Below, in pieces: positions 1-7,496 of a stretch of DNA of 64,000 nt. The position numbers and the translations under genes were made by a program. Source of the DNA: Herbiconiux aconitum (GTDB lineage Bacteria > Actinomycetota > Actinomycetes > Actinomycetales > Microbacteriaceae). The notes below the pieces were generated by a model that saw only the letters and a program-made list of their open reading frames with translations, was not told the origin of the DNA and made no database searches. The stretch is from assembly GCF_024979235.1 (NCBI RefSeq), contig NZ_JANLCM010000001.1, positions 930,001 through 994,000 of the forward strand. The letters run 5' to 3'. Position 1 is the first letter of the stretch; each line of letters starts with the position of its first letter.

Positions 1-1265
1 CGCTCGCCCTGGAAGACCTGGATGGCAACCGACGGCTGGTTGTCGTCGGCCGTGGTGAAGGTCTCGCTGCGCTTGGTGGGGATGGCCGTGTTGCGCTCGA
101 TGAGCTTGGTCATGATGCCACCCTTGGTCTCGATGCCGAGGGAGAGCGGGGTGACGTCGATGAGGAGGACGTCTTTGCGCTCGCCCTTCAGCACACCGGC
201 CTGCAGGGCGGCGCCGACGGCGACGACCTCATCCGGGTTGACGCCCTTGTTGGGCTCCTTGCCACCGGTGAGCTTCTTGACGAGCTCGACGACGGCCGGC
301 ATCCGGGTCGATCCACCGACCAGCACGACGTGAGCGATGTCGTTCACCGACACGCCCGCCTCGGCGATGACGTCTTTGAAGGGCTTCTCGGTGCGGGCCA
401 GCAGGTCTTTGGTCAGCTCCTCGAACTTCGCGCGGGTGAGCGTGACGTCGAGGTTGGCCGGGCCGTTCTCGGTGAGCGAGAGGTAGGGCAGCGTGATGCT
501 GGCCGACATGCCCGAGGAGAGCTCCTTCTTGGCCTGCTCCGCGGCCTCCTTGAGACGCTGGAGGGCGATCTTGTCCTTCGAGACATCGACGCCGGTGGTG
601 TCCTTGAACTGCTTGATCAGGTATTCGACGACCCGCTGGTCCCAGTCGTCGCCACCGAGGCGGTTGTCGCCGGCGGTCGAACGCACCTGGATGGTGCTGA
701 AGTCGTCGTCTTTTCCGACCTCGAGGAGCGAGACGTCGAAGGTTCCGCCACCGAGGTCGAAGACCAGGATGAGCTCGTCTTCTTTACCCTTGTCGAGGCC
801 GTAGGCGAGCGCGGCCGCGGTGGGCTCGTTGATGATGCGCAGAACATTGAGGCCCGCGATCTCACCGGCCTCCTTGGTGGCCTGGCGCTCGGAGTCGTTG
901 AAGTAGGCGGGAACGGTGACGACAGCATCGGTCACCGTGTCGCCGAGGTAGCTCTCGGCGTCGCGCTTCAGCTTGGCCAGGATGCGGGCCGAGATCTCCT
1001 GCGGCGTGTACTTCTTGCCGTCGACATCGGCCTTCCAGTCGGTGCCGATGTGGCGCTTCACGCTGGAGATGGTGCGGTCGACGTTGGTGACGGCCTGCCG
1101 CTTGGCGGTCTCACCGACGAGAACCTCGCCGTCTTTCGTGAATGCGACCACCGACGGTGTGGTGCGGAATCCCTCCGCGTTCGCGATGACGGTGGGCTCT
1201 CCACCCTCGAGCACGGCGACCACCGAGTTGGTGGTTCCGAGGTCGATGCCTACTGCACGAGCCAT
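1..1265 (-). CDS. dnaK: Chaperone DnaK (Hsp70), 5' part
   Basis: ATP-dependent chaperone that binds unfolded segments of cytosolic proteins and works with DnaJ and GrpE. The first 421 residues are present and the gene runs off the left edge. The start [14 protein letters not shown], the phosphate loop [12 protein letters not shown] and the adenosine motif [12 protein letters not shown] are all visible, so the whole nucleotide-binding domain and the start of the peptide-binding domain are here. The ATG is preceded by AGAAGGAG about ten bases upstream. Two HspR-type inverted repeats lie between this gene and the htrA-like gene upstream, which fits repression by HspR and induction on heat shock. 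In this group dnaK usually heads a dnaK-grpE-dnaJ-hspR operon, which would continue outside the window. Identification is certain. Confidence 0.99.
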   Translation of the reverse strand, partial: MARAVGIDLGTTNSVVAVLEGGEPTVIANAEGFRTTPSVVAFTKDGEVLVGETAKRQAVTNVDRTISSVKRHIGTDWKADVDGKKYTPQEISARILAKLKRDAESYLGDTVTDAVVTVPAYFNDSERQATKEAGEIAGLNVLRIINEPTAAALAYGLDKGKEDELILVFDLGGGTFDVSLLEVGKDDDFSTIQVRSTAGDNRLGGDDWDQRVVEYLIKQFKDTTGVDVSKDKIALQRLKEAAEQAKKELSSGMSASITLPYLSLTENGPANLDVTLTRAKFEELTKDLLARTEKPFKDVIAEAGVSVNDIAHVVLVGGSTRMPAVVELVKKLTGGKEPNKGVNPDEVVAVGAALQAGVLKGERKDVLLIDVTPLSLGIETKGGIMTKLIERNTAIPTKRSETFTTADDNQPSVAIQVFQGE

Positions 1266-1318
1266 ATCGGCTGTTCTCCTTCTGTTGTCTTACCTGATTA
1301 GCGAAAAGTCTGCCAAGA

Positions 1319-1339
1319 CTTGAGCCTTGTGGGTTCAAG
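1319..1339 (-). promoter_or_regulatory. HAIR box 1 (HspR operator) at dnaK
   Basis: CTTGAGC-N7-GTTCAAG is an inverted repeat very close to the HAIR consensus CTTGAGT-N7-ACTCAAG bound by the heat-shock repressor HspR. It lies about 55 bases before the dnaK start, over or just downstream of the expected transcription start. Confidence 0.88.
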
Positions 1340-1360
1340 TTTTCCAGGCCGACTGTCGCA

Positions 1361-1366
1361 AGTCAA
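1361..1366 (-). promoter_or_regulatory. Candidate -35 element of dnaK
   Basis: Reading towards dnaK, TTGACT sits between the two HAIR boxes. A poor -10 (AAAACT) follows after 17 bases, next to HAIR box 1. A promoter flanked by the two operators is the expected arrangement, but the -10 is weak. Confidence 0.5.
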
Positions 1367-1381
1367 GTTTTCACAGCAAAA

Positions 1382-1402
1382 GTTGAGTTAGCTCGGCTCA
1401 AG
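1382..1402 (-). promoter_or_regulatory. HAIR box 2 (HspR operator) at dnaK
   Basis: GTTGAGT-N7-GCTCAAG is a second HspR-type repeat, centred 63 bases upstream of the first and just after the stop of the htrA-like gene. Paired HAIR boxes are typical of actinobacterial dnaK promoters. Confidence 0.85.
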
Positions 1403-1419
1403 TTTGCTTCTACGTCGTT

Positions 1420-2715
1420 TTACGCAGCAGGCCCCGCCACCAGGTGGAGAGTCGCCTCCTGGGAGACGCCGGAGGCATCGGTCCACGCGAGGGTGATCTG
1501 CTCGCCCGGCTCCATCCCGGCCAGAAGTGCCGAGAGCTGGTCGCCGGATGCGACGGCCGTGCCGTTCACGCTGGTGACGGTGTCGCCGGCGGCGAGTCCC
1601 GCATCCTCGGCCGGGGTCCCGGCGACGACGCCGGCCACGACCGCTCCGCTCGCGCCCGTGCGGCTCGAGCCCACCTCGACGCCCAGGAAGCCCGGGTAAC
1701 CGATCTGGATGGTGTCGGTCTCGGCGCCCTGGTTGATCTGCGCGGCGATGTCGAGAGCCGTCGAGATCGGGATCGCGAACCCGGTGACCTGGGGTGAACC
1801 CGACGAGGAGGCGGCGGTGTCGATGCCCACGACCTCGCCGTCGGAATCGAGCAACGGGCCGCCGGAGTCACCGGACACGATGTCGGCGTCGACCTGGATC
1901 AGGCCCGTCAGGTTCTCTCCGTCGGTTCCACTCTCGCTCTGGGCGGTGATGCTCTGGCCGGTCGCCGTGACCGTACCCATGGCGGCGACGAGGTCGCCCG
2001 TGCCTTCCGCGTTGCCGACCGCCGTCACCGCGTCGCCGGTCTGAGCGGCGTCGTCGGTGTCGAGCTGCGCTGTGCCGAGGTCGGATGCCCCCTGCAGCTG
2101 CAGCAGGGCGACGTCGTGCGTCGCATCCGTTCCGACCACCGTCGCTTTATAGCTCTGCCCGGTGCTCTCATCGGTGACCTCGGTCGCCGTCGAGCCTTCG
2201 ACCACGTGGTTGTTGGTGAGAATCAGTCCGTCAGGGGTTAGCACGATTCCCGTGCCGGCCGAGCGGGCGTTCTGGTAGGTGAGGTCGGACACGATGGTGA
2301 CGACGCCGGTGGACTGCCCCGCCGTCGCGGGCACCGCATCCGTCGCCGACGAGGTGCGGGCGCCACCACGCGTCTGGGACGGGTTGAACCCGTGAGTGCC
2401 GTAGGGGCTCCGCGCGCTCGAGCCGCTCTGGCCACTCGAGCCGCTCTGTCCACTCTGGGCGCTGCCGTTCGGCGAGTGCCCCCAGTTCAGCACGATTGAT
2501 GCGCCGTTGCCGCCTGTGCCATGGGCGAGCGACGACGACGGCTGGGCGGCTGCGAACGCGGCACCGGTGACGCCGAGCCCGGTGATCAGAGCGAGCCCGG
2601 CGGCGCCTGCGAGGAGCGCCGTGCGACCGCGGCGCGACAGAGTGCGCTGAGACGCATGGTGCGGATCGGTCGAAGCGGAGGTGGCGGGGCCGGAGTCGGG
2701 GCTCGAGTCGTTCAT
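1420..2715 (-). CDS. Membrane-anchored HtrA/DegP-type serine protease with PDZ domain
   Basis: Envelope protease of the trypsin-like HtrA family, which degrades or processes misfolded extracytoplasmic proteins. The 431-residue protein has a cytosolic N-terminus, one membrane segment (about residues 28-52), a Ser/Gly/Asn-rich linker, and then the protease domain. All three catalytic residues are visible: His in LTNNHVVEG, Asp in THDVALLQL and Ser in GDSGGPLL. A PDZ domain starting near GFLGVEV closes the protein. The ATG at 2715 was chosen because AGGAC precedes it at good spacing; the longer reading from 2757 has no such site. Lying directly upstream of dnaK in the same direction, it may share the stress theme, but the HAIR boxes separate the two genes. 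The linker holds repeated SGQSGSS-like units. Confidence 0.92.
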   Translation of the reverse strand: MNDSSPDSGPATSASTDPHHASQRTLSRRGRTALLAGAAGLALITGLGVTGAAFAAAQPSSSLAHGTGGNGASIVLNWGHSPNGSAQSGQSGSSGQSGSSARSPYGTHGFNPSQTRGGARTSSATDAVPATAGQSTGVVTIVSDLTYQNARSAGTGIVLTPDGLILTNNHVVEGSTATEVTDESTGQSYKATVVGTDATHDVALLQLQGASDLGTAQLDTDDAAQTGDAVTAVGNAEGTGDLVAAMGTVTATGQSITAQSESGTDGENLTGLIQVDADIVSGDSGGPLLDSDGEVVGIDTAASSSGSPQVTGFAIPISTALDIAAQINQGAETDTIQIGYPGFLGVEVGSSRTGASGAVVAGVVAGTPAEDAGLAAGDTVTSVNGTAVASGDQLSALLAGMEPGEQITLAWTDASGVSQEATLHLVAGPAA

Positions 2716-2848
2716 GGGGTGTCCTAGCTGAGAGTGGATGCGCATTGCGGCGCTCATCCATCACAGCGCGCCCGGTCGCATCGAGCCTGGACGAAAGGTA
2801 AGAGTTCCCTGTGACACACTCGCCGCGAGCGAACATCGACGCGCGCGG

Positions 2849-4096
2849 TCAGCCGCGCGCCGGCACGACGGCAGCACCCCCATCGAGCTCCGCGAGTTGA
2901 AGGAGAACGAAAGGCCGCATCCTCTCGAAGGGCACCTCCTCGCCACCGATCGCCACCGGGTAGTCCCCCGGCAGCACGCTCTCGAATTCTTCGACCCTGG
3001 TCAGCAATTCATGGAGCGCCGCACGCTCTACCTCGGCATCGAGGAGGCGAAAGCTGTCGCACAGCACCAGATCGGAGACAAGTCGATCGAGCGCGCGGCG
3101 GTGCAGCGCATCCAAGACGACCCGCTCGGGGCCACGCAGTGCCGCGAAATGGCGCGCATACACAGGATCGAGAGTGGCGGTGGTACGGGCGGGCGGTGGG
3201 CCGAAGCGCCGCCCACGCCCGACCAGCATCACGCGCCTCCCGTCTGCGCGGCACTCGACCGACCCCGCTTCGCGCAGCACGCCATGCCAATCGATCTCGA
3301 AAGGAACCCGCGCGACCACCTCCCGCCCCCGTGTGACCCGGATGGCGTAGACCCCCGGATGCGCACTGAGGTCGTGCACGCCAGGCACCACCCCCGACAC
3401 GAAGGCCCGCGCGCCCCGGAAACGCGCCTGGACATGCCGGAATGGCTTGGCTTCATCCGGCCCGTCGAGCAGGTCGATGATGCGCAACTCGACCGGCATC
3501 TTCCCCTCGCCCGATTCCTCCGGCCCGACGAGCAGCCGGCCGTTGTGGTACAGCGCAGCACTCAGATCGGAGATCGCTCCGGCACCCCCGTCTGCGGCGC
3601 TGGGCGGGCTGCCGGGTGATGCAGCCGCCGGACACCAGAAGCTGCAGCTGAGCACCGGCGCATCCGCGGTTCCCGAGTCGTCGAACCACAGGGTCGCCGA
3701 GTCGAGCAGGTTCTCGGCGGCCACAGCGAACCCCACGCCGGCCCGCTCGATCGTCACACTTCCGTCATAGAGCCGCTGCTCCTCGAGCGACACGCGGAAC
3801 GCGTACTCTCCGGCTCCGCCCAGCAGTCCCGACTGGAGACGGAACCGCCTCTGCACGATCGACCCCAGCTCACCGCGGGCCTCCGCGCGTGCCGCACCGC
3901 GCCGAGCAGCGATCGCGACCACCACCGTGCCCGACCCGCTCGGGCCCGAGCACGCATCCGTCGATCCCGCACTCCCGACCGTCGGGGCCCCCTCGACGTC
4001 GCCCGCGATCTCGCCCTCGAACACCAGCCGGAACCCGGCTCCCCTCTCGGTACCGACCACGCGCACCACCAGGCTGGACACCACCAAAGCGACCAT
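2849..4096 (-). CDS. Uncharacterised protein, 415 aa
   Basis: I do not recognise the family. The start at 4096 is supported by GGAGG five bases before the ATG; a GTG at 4129 in the same frame is less likely. The first residues (MVALVVSSLVVRVVG) look like a buried strand or weak signal rather than a clear signal peptide. The middle contains repeated beta-type stretches separated by Gly/Ser/Ala-rich links. The last 100 residues are predicted helical and Leu/Arg/Glu-rich. No catalytic motif is evident. It lies 133 bases upstream of the htrA-like gene on the same strand, with divergent MFS gene upstream. Codon use is like that of its neighbours. Confidence 0.7.
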   Translation of the reverse strand: MVALVVSSLVVRVVGTERGAGFRLVFEGEIAGDVEGAPTVGSAGSTDACSGPSGSGTVVVAIAARRGAARAEARGELGSIVQRRFRLQSGLLGGAGEYAFRVSLEEQRLYDGSVTIERAGVGFAVAAENLLDSATLWFDDSGTADAPVLSCSFWCPAAASPGSPPSAADGGAGAISDLSAALYHNGRLLVGPEESGEGKMPVELRIIDLLDGPDEAKPFRHVQARFRGARAFVSGVVPGVHDLSAHPGVYAIRVTRGREVVARVPFEIDWHGVLREAGSVECRADGRRVMLVGRGRRFGPPPARTTATLDPVYARHFAALRGPERVVLDALHRRALDRLVSDLVLCDSFRLLDAEVERAALHELLTRVEEFESVLPGDYPVAIGGEEVPFERMRPFVLLQLAELDGGAAVVPARG

Positions 4097-4220
4097 GAGC
4101 ACCTCCGAAGCATCACTGCTGAGTTTCACTCATCTTAGTGCACCGCGGCGGCATCCGTGCCCGCCTGAACCCGAAGGGCCGCGAGGGGCGAAACGACACG
4201 GATTGTTCACCGCCTGCCAC

Positions 4221-4226
4221 TACTGT
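4221..4226 (+). promoter_or_regulatory. Leaderless -10 box of the MFS gene
   Basis: TACTGT ends six bases before the ATG at 4233 and no ribosome binding site is present, which is the leaderless pattern seen repeatedly in this window. Confidence 0.6.
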
Positions 4227-4232
4227 GGCTGC

Positions 4233-5630
4233 ATGACCGACGGACCCGCGTCCAGCGAACTCTCGCCCCCGCCGCTGGCCCCAGCCGCGCCGGGCGCCCG
4301 CCCGAAGAGCTCGCACGTTCTGGCATGGGGGCTCTGGGACTGGGGCTCCGCCTCGTTCAACGCCGTCATAACGACCTTCGTCTTCACCGTCTACCTCACG
4401 AGCGACGCCTTCGGCGGGGAGACCGCCGTCTCGGCCCAACTCGGCATCGCCATGACGATCGCCGGCGTGCTCGTGGCCCTGCTCGCCCCCATCACCGGCC
4501 AGCGCTCCGACCGCCGTGGCCGCCGCAAGCTCTGGCTCGCGGTCAACACCTACATCGTGGTCGCGCTGAGCGCGGCGATGTTCTTCGTGGTCCCCGACCC
4601 CGGCTATCTCTGGCTCGGCCTCTTCCTCTTGGCCGCCGGCACCGTGTTCTTCGAGTTCGCGAGCGTCAACTACAACGCGATGATCACCCAGGTCTCCACC
4701 CCGAAGACCATCGGCAAGGTGTCGGGGTTCGGGTGGGGCATGGGCTACGTGGGCGGCATCGTGCTGCTGCTCATCGTCTATTTCGGCTTCATCGACCCGA
4801 TCGGCGGCACCGCCTTGTTCGGGGTGCCGGACAGCGACGGTCTGCCGATCCGCGTCACCGTTCTCGTCTCGGCCATCTGGTTCGGTCTCTTCGCCCTACC
4901 CGTGCTGCTCTCCGTTCCGGAGTACCGCTCGCCCAAGCAGGAGGCCGCGACGGCGGCGGGGCGGGTCGGGATCGTGGAGTCGTACCGCATCCTCTTCCGC
5001 GACATCCGCTCGCTCTTCCGGGAGAGCCGGCAGACCGCGTACTTCCTCATCGCGAGCGCCGTGTTCCGCGACGGGCTCACGGGCGTTTTCACCTTCGGCG
5101 GGGTGCTTGCCGCAGGCTCGTTCGGGTTCTCGTCGGGCCAGGTCATCATCTTCGCCATCGCCGCGAACATCGTGGCCGGGGCGTCGACCATCCTGGTGGG
5201 GCTGCTCGACGACAAGTTCGGCGCCAAGCCCGTGATCGTGGTCTCACTGATCGGGCTCGTCATCTGCGGCACCGCCGTATTCTTCTTGCACGACGGTGGG
5301 CAGATCGTGTTCTGGACCTTCGGCCTCGCCCTCTGCGCGTTCGTGGGCCCTGCGCAGTCGGCCAGCCGCTCGTTCCTCGCCCGGCGCATCCCCGAGGGCC
5401 GCAACGGCGAGATCTTCGGCCTCTACGCCACCACGGGCAAGGCCGCCACGTTCCTCGCTCCGGCGATGTTCACGCTCTTCATCGGCATCGGCGCCGCGAT
5501 CTACGGTGCGGATGCGAACGTGCAGTACTGGGGCATCCTCGGCATCGTGCTGGTGCTGCTGGTGGGGCTGTTGCTGCTCATTCCCGTGAAGTCGGGGCCC
5601 GAGAAGGGCGCCGCGACGCCCGCCGAGTAG
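4233..5630 (+). CDS. MFS transporter of the Atg22/UMF1 type
   Basis: Twelve-helix major facilitator permease of 465 residues. The start of helix 1 (WGLWDWGSASFNAV) matches the Asp-Trp-Gly/Ala-rich signature of the UMF1/Atg22-like branch, and GQRSDRRGRRK after helix 2 is the usual MFS loop A. The substrate is unknown; yeast Atg22 exports amino acids from the vacuole, but bacterial members are uncharacterised. The ATG at 4233 lies six bases after a TACTGT box, so it is probably leaderless; upstream in-frame codons are Arg/Pro-rich and unlikely to be coding. The gene is followed by a long inverted repeat separating it from the convergent crcB operon. Confidence 0.88.
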   Translation: MTDGPASSELSPPPLAPAAPGARPKSSHVLAWGLWDWGSASFNAVITTFVFTVYLTSDAFGGETAVSAQLGIAMTIAGVLVALLAPITGQRSDRRGRRKLWLAVNTYIVVALSAAMFFVVPDPGYLWLGLFLLAAGTVFFEFASVNYNAMITQVSTPKTIGKVSGFGWGMGYVGGIVLLLIVYFGFIDPIGGTALFGVPDSDGLPIRVTVLVSAIWFGLFALPVLLSVPEYRSPKQEAATAAGRVGIVESYRILFRDIRSLFRESRQTAYFLIASAVFRDGLTGVFTFGGVLAAGSFGFSSGQVIIFAIAANIVAGASTILVGLLDDKFGAKPVIVVSLIGLVICGTAVFFLHDGGQIVFWTFGLALCAFVGPAQSASRSFLARRIPEGRNGEIFGLYATTGKAATFLAPAMFTLFIGIGAAIYGADANVQYWGILGIVLVLLVGLLLLIPVKSGPEKGAATPAE

Positions 5631-5650
5631 GATTCACGGCCCGTTGGCTC

Positions 5651-5720
5651 GGACTTCTCCAAACGAGGAGCGAACCGCAACCTCATAGCGGCGAGGTACG
5701 CGGCTCGTTTGGAGAAGTCC
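5651..5720. repeat. Long hairpin between convergent genes (family 1, copy A)
   Basis: GGACTTCTCCAAACGAG (5651-5667) returns as its exact reverse complement at 5704-5720. The pairing extends outward imperfectly through GTTGGC. The same core, GGACTTCTCCAAACG, flanks a second element at 21349-21420. It fills the gap between two genes that end towards each other and may be a bidirectional terminator or a mobile palindromic repeat. Confidence 0.85.
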
Positions 5721-5737
5721 CCGCCAACCCGGGGAGA

Positions 5738-6115
5738 TCAGGCGAGCGAACCCAGCCAGAGCCCCAGGCCGGCCGCCGCGACGGATGCCACCATCATGCC
5801 GAGCCCGTTGGCGAGCGCCGCTCCCCAACGCCGGTTCTGCGCCAGCCGGACGGTCTCGAAACTCGCCGTGCTGAACGTCGTGTAGCCGCCGAGGAAGCCG
5901 CCGCCGAGCACCAGCCGCCAGTCGTCGGTGACGAGGTGCGAGAGAGCGAGTCCGGTCACCAGCCCGAGCAGCAGCGATCCCGTCACGTTGATGATCGTCG
6001 TGCCGACGGGATAGCTGCCCCGGATGCGCGCCTTCACCGCGCCGTCGATGAAGAAGCGCGCCGCCGCGCCCACTCCTCCCGCCGCCGAGAGGGCGAGGAA
6101 GACGAGCGGCGTCAC
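5738..6115 (-). CDS. crcB: Fluoride channel subunit CrcB (Fluc), second copy
   Basis: Small four-helix membrane protein of 125 residues that forms fluoride-export channels. Family signatures are visible: GGVGAAARFFID near the start, the polar GTTIINVTGS helix with its conserved Asn, and GGGFLGGYTTFSTASFE, which holds the Phe/Thr/Ser residues of the fluoride track and the central sodium site. It begins GTGA, overlapping the stop of the preceding crcB gene by four bases. Fluc channels are dual-topology dimers. Two adjacent genes, as here, usually mean a heterodimer in which each copy has a fixed opposite orientation. Identification is secure. Confidence 0.95.
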   Translation of the reverse strand: MTPLVFLALSAAGGVGAAARFFIDGAVKARIRGSYPVGTTIINVTGSLLLGLVTGLALSHLVTDDWRLVLGGGFLGGYTTFSTASFETVRLAQNRRWGAALANGLGMMVASVAAAGLGLWLGSLA

Positions 6116-6648
6116 GAGCGCGCCTCGCGTCGCCGGCGGGGTCGCCGCCGCCCGAGCCGCATCGCCACCACGATTCCGGCCCAGGTCGCGAGCGCTCCGG
6201 CGAGAAGGGTGAGGAACGCATAGAGGATGGCGATCCCGGCCGATCCGTCGGCGAGGAGCTGCGCGGTGTCGGTGGCGAAGGAGCTGTAAGTGGTGAAGCC
6301 GCCCAGCACGCCGGTGCCGACGAGCAGCCGGATGCGCCGTCGCCGCCCCTCGTCGGGCCCGCGCAGAGCGAGCAGCTCGAGCAGGGCACCGAGCACGAAG
6401 GCGCCGAGCACGTTGATTCCGAAGATCGCGATCGGAAAGCCGCCGATCGGCGCGATGCCGAGACTGATCGCCTCACGGACCGCCGTGCCGGCCATGCCGC
6501 CGAGTGCGACGAGCCCCAGGTAACCGATCCGCAGATGCGCTGGACGGGGCGAGGCGACAGTGGCGGCCTCGACATCGCTGTCCATCGGCAGCTCGGTGTT
6601 GGTGTCGCCGGTCCAGGGGTGTTTGGTGACGGCGTCGTCGTCGGTCAT
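6112..6648 (-). CDS. crcB: Fluoride channel subunit CrcB (Fluc), first copy with N-terminal extension
   Basis: Fluoride-channel subunit of 178 residues, longer than its partner because of about 45 hydrophilic residues at the N-terminus (DDDAVTKHPWTGD) and an Arg-rich tail (RLGRRRPRRRRE). The core has the family motifs: GGMAGTAVREAI, the Asn-bearing FGINVLGAF helix and GVLGGFTTYSSFA. The positive tail suggests a cytosolic C-terminus in this subunit. Its ATG overlaps the stop of the uspA gene by four bases and its stop overlaps the next crcB by four, so the three genes are translationally coupled. I see no crcB-type fluoride riboswitch in the leader upstream of uspA. Confidence 0.94.
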   Translation of the reverse strand: MTDDDAVTKHPWTGDTNTELPMDSDVEAATVASPRPAHLRIGYLGLVALGGMAGTAVREAISLGIAPIGGFPIAIFGINVLGAFVLGALLELLALRGPDEGRRRRIRLLVGTGVLGGFTTYSSFATDTAQLLADGSAGIAILYAFLTLLAGALATWAGIVVAMRLGRRRPRRRREARS

Positions 6649-7256
6649 GCCTGCTCCGACCCGGTCGGGCGGGATGCGGCATCCGCGGCCCCACCACCGA
6701 CTCCCCCGGTGGGGTCGGCGGGCCCCGGCCAGCCGGCCTCGGGCGGCTGCGGGTCGAGCGGCACCACGAGCACGGGGCGATGCTGCCGATGGGCGAGGTG
6801 CACGGCCACCGATCCGCCGAAGAACTCGGCGATGCTCGCGCGCATCGTGGCATCCCGGGTGCCCACCACGATCATCGCCGCGTCGAGCTCGTCGGCCAGC
6901 CCCGCCAGCGCGTGCGCCGGGTCGCCACTGAGGAATCGCATCGACCACCGGATGCCCGACCCGGGCGACCCCGCGGGCAACGCCGCGAGAACTACCGCGA
7001 TCTCGCGGGTCAGCGCCTCGTCGAACAGCACCGGCGGATCGAGTGCCAGGTCGGGGTCGATCGACTGCGCGTCGGTGGTTCCGTCAGCCCGGACGATCGG
7101 ATACCGTCCGGCGTCGACGTAGCCGCAGACCAGCTCCGCGGAATAGCGCGCAGCAACTTGCGCGGCCGTCGCCACCACCGCGGGCGGCTGGCCCGGCACG
7201 ACACCGACCACGAGCGCCGCCGACGAAACCCCACTCGTGCTCTGCGAATCGGTCAT
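6645..7256 (-). CDS. Universal stress protein, single UspA domain
   Basis: Cytosolic UspA-family protein of 203 residues. The ATP-binding signature G-2x-G-9x-G-S/T is recognisable in a modified form around VVGTRDATMR and FFGGSVAVHLAH, and the C-terminal strand PVLVVPL is typical. A Pro/Gly/Ala-rich tail of about 30 residues follows. GGAG lies six bases before the ATG. It is the first gene of the uspA-crcB-crcB operon, an unusual association that hints at a role when fluoride or membrane stress is sensed, though this is inference from position only. Confidence 0.85.
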   Translation of the reverse strand: MTDSQSTSGVSSAALVVGVVPGQPPAVVATAAQVAARYSAELVCGYVDAGRYPIVRADGTTDAQSIDPDLALDPPVLFDEALTREIAVVLAALPAGSPGSGIRWSMRFLSGDPAHALAGLADELDAAMIVVGTRDATMRASIAEFFGGSVAVHLAHRQHRPVLVVPLDPQPPEAGWPGPADPTGGVGGGAADAASRPTGSEQA

Positions 7257-7316
7257 GCTGGGCTCCTATCTCCGGGCACGCCGAGGCGCGCTGAACTCTT
7301 GAGATAGGGACTGTTG

Positions 7317-7343
7317 TCGACCCTGGCCCTTCGGCCTGGTCGA
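7317..7343 (-). promoter_or_regulatory. Hairpin in the uspA-crcB leader
   Basis: The 27 bases can fold into an imperfect stem (TCGACC...GGTCGA outside, GGCC...GGCC inside). It lies 60-90 bases before uspA. It does not match the fluoride riboswitch. Its role is unknown; nothing else stands out in the 240-base divergent region 7257-7496. Confidence 0.3.
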
Positions 7344-7496
7344 GGTTGGGTACGGTGAGCCCCACCGCCGTAGCGAACGGATCGCTGCCTCCAGCGTACC
7401 GGGTTCGCCCGGAACACTGGATTCTCCCGCCTCCGCGGAAGAAGATGGAAACGAGGTCGGCACCGAGGCCGCCCACCGGCATCTGAGGTCACGCCC

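Noticed and set aside
3927..4232. N-terminal extension of the MFS transporter
   Set aside because: The 102 extra residues are Pro/Arg-rich, overlap the opposite-strand gene, and a leaderless promoter marks the start at 4233.
4325..6223. Long plus-strand frame across the MFS and crcB genes
   Set aside because: Arg/His/Pro-rich composition typical of a shifted frame in high-GC DNA; it crosses the hairpin and an opposing operon.
7257..7496. Fluoride riboswitch in front of the uspA-crcB operon
   Set aside because: Neither strand shows the conserved crcB-motif segments; only an ordinary hairpin is seen.
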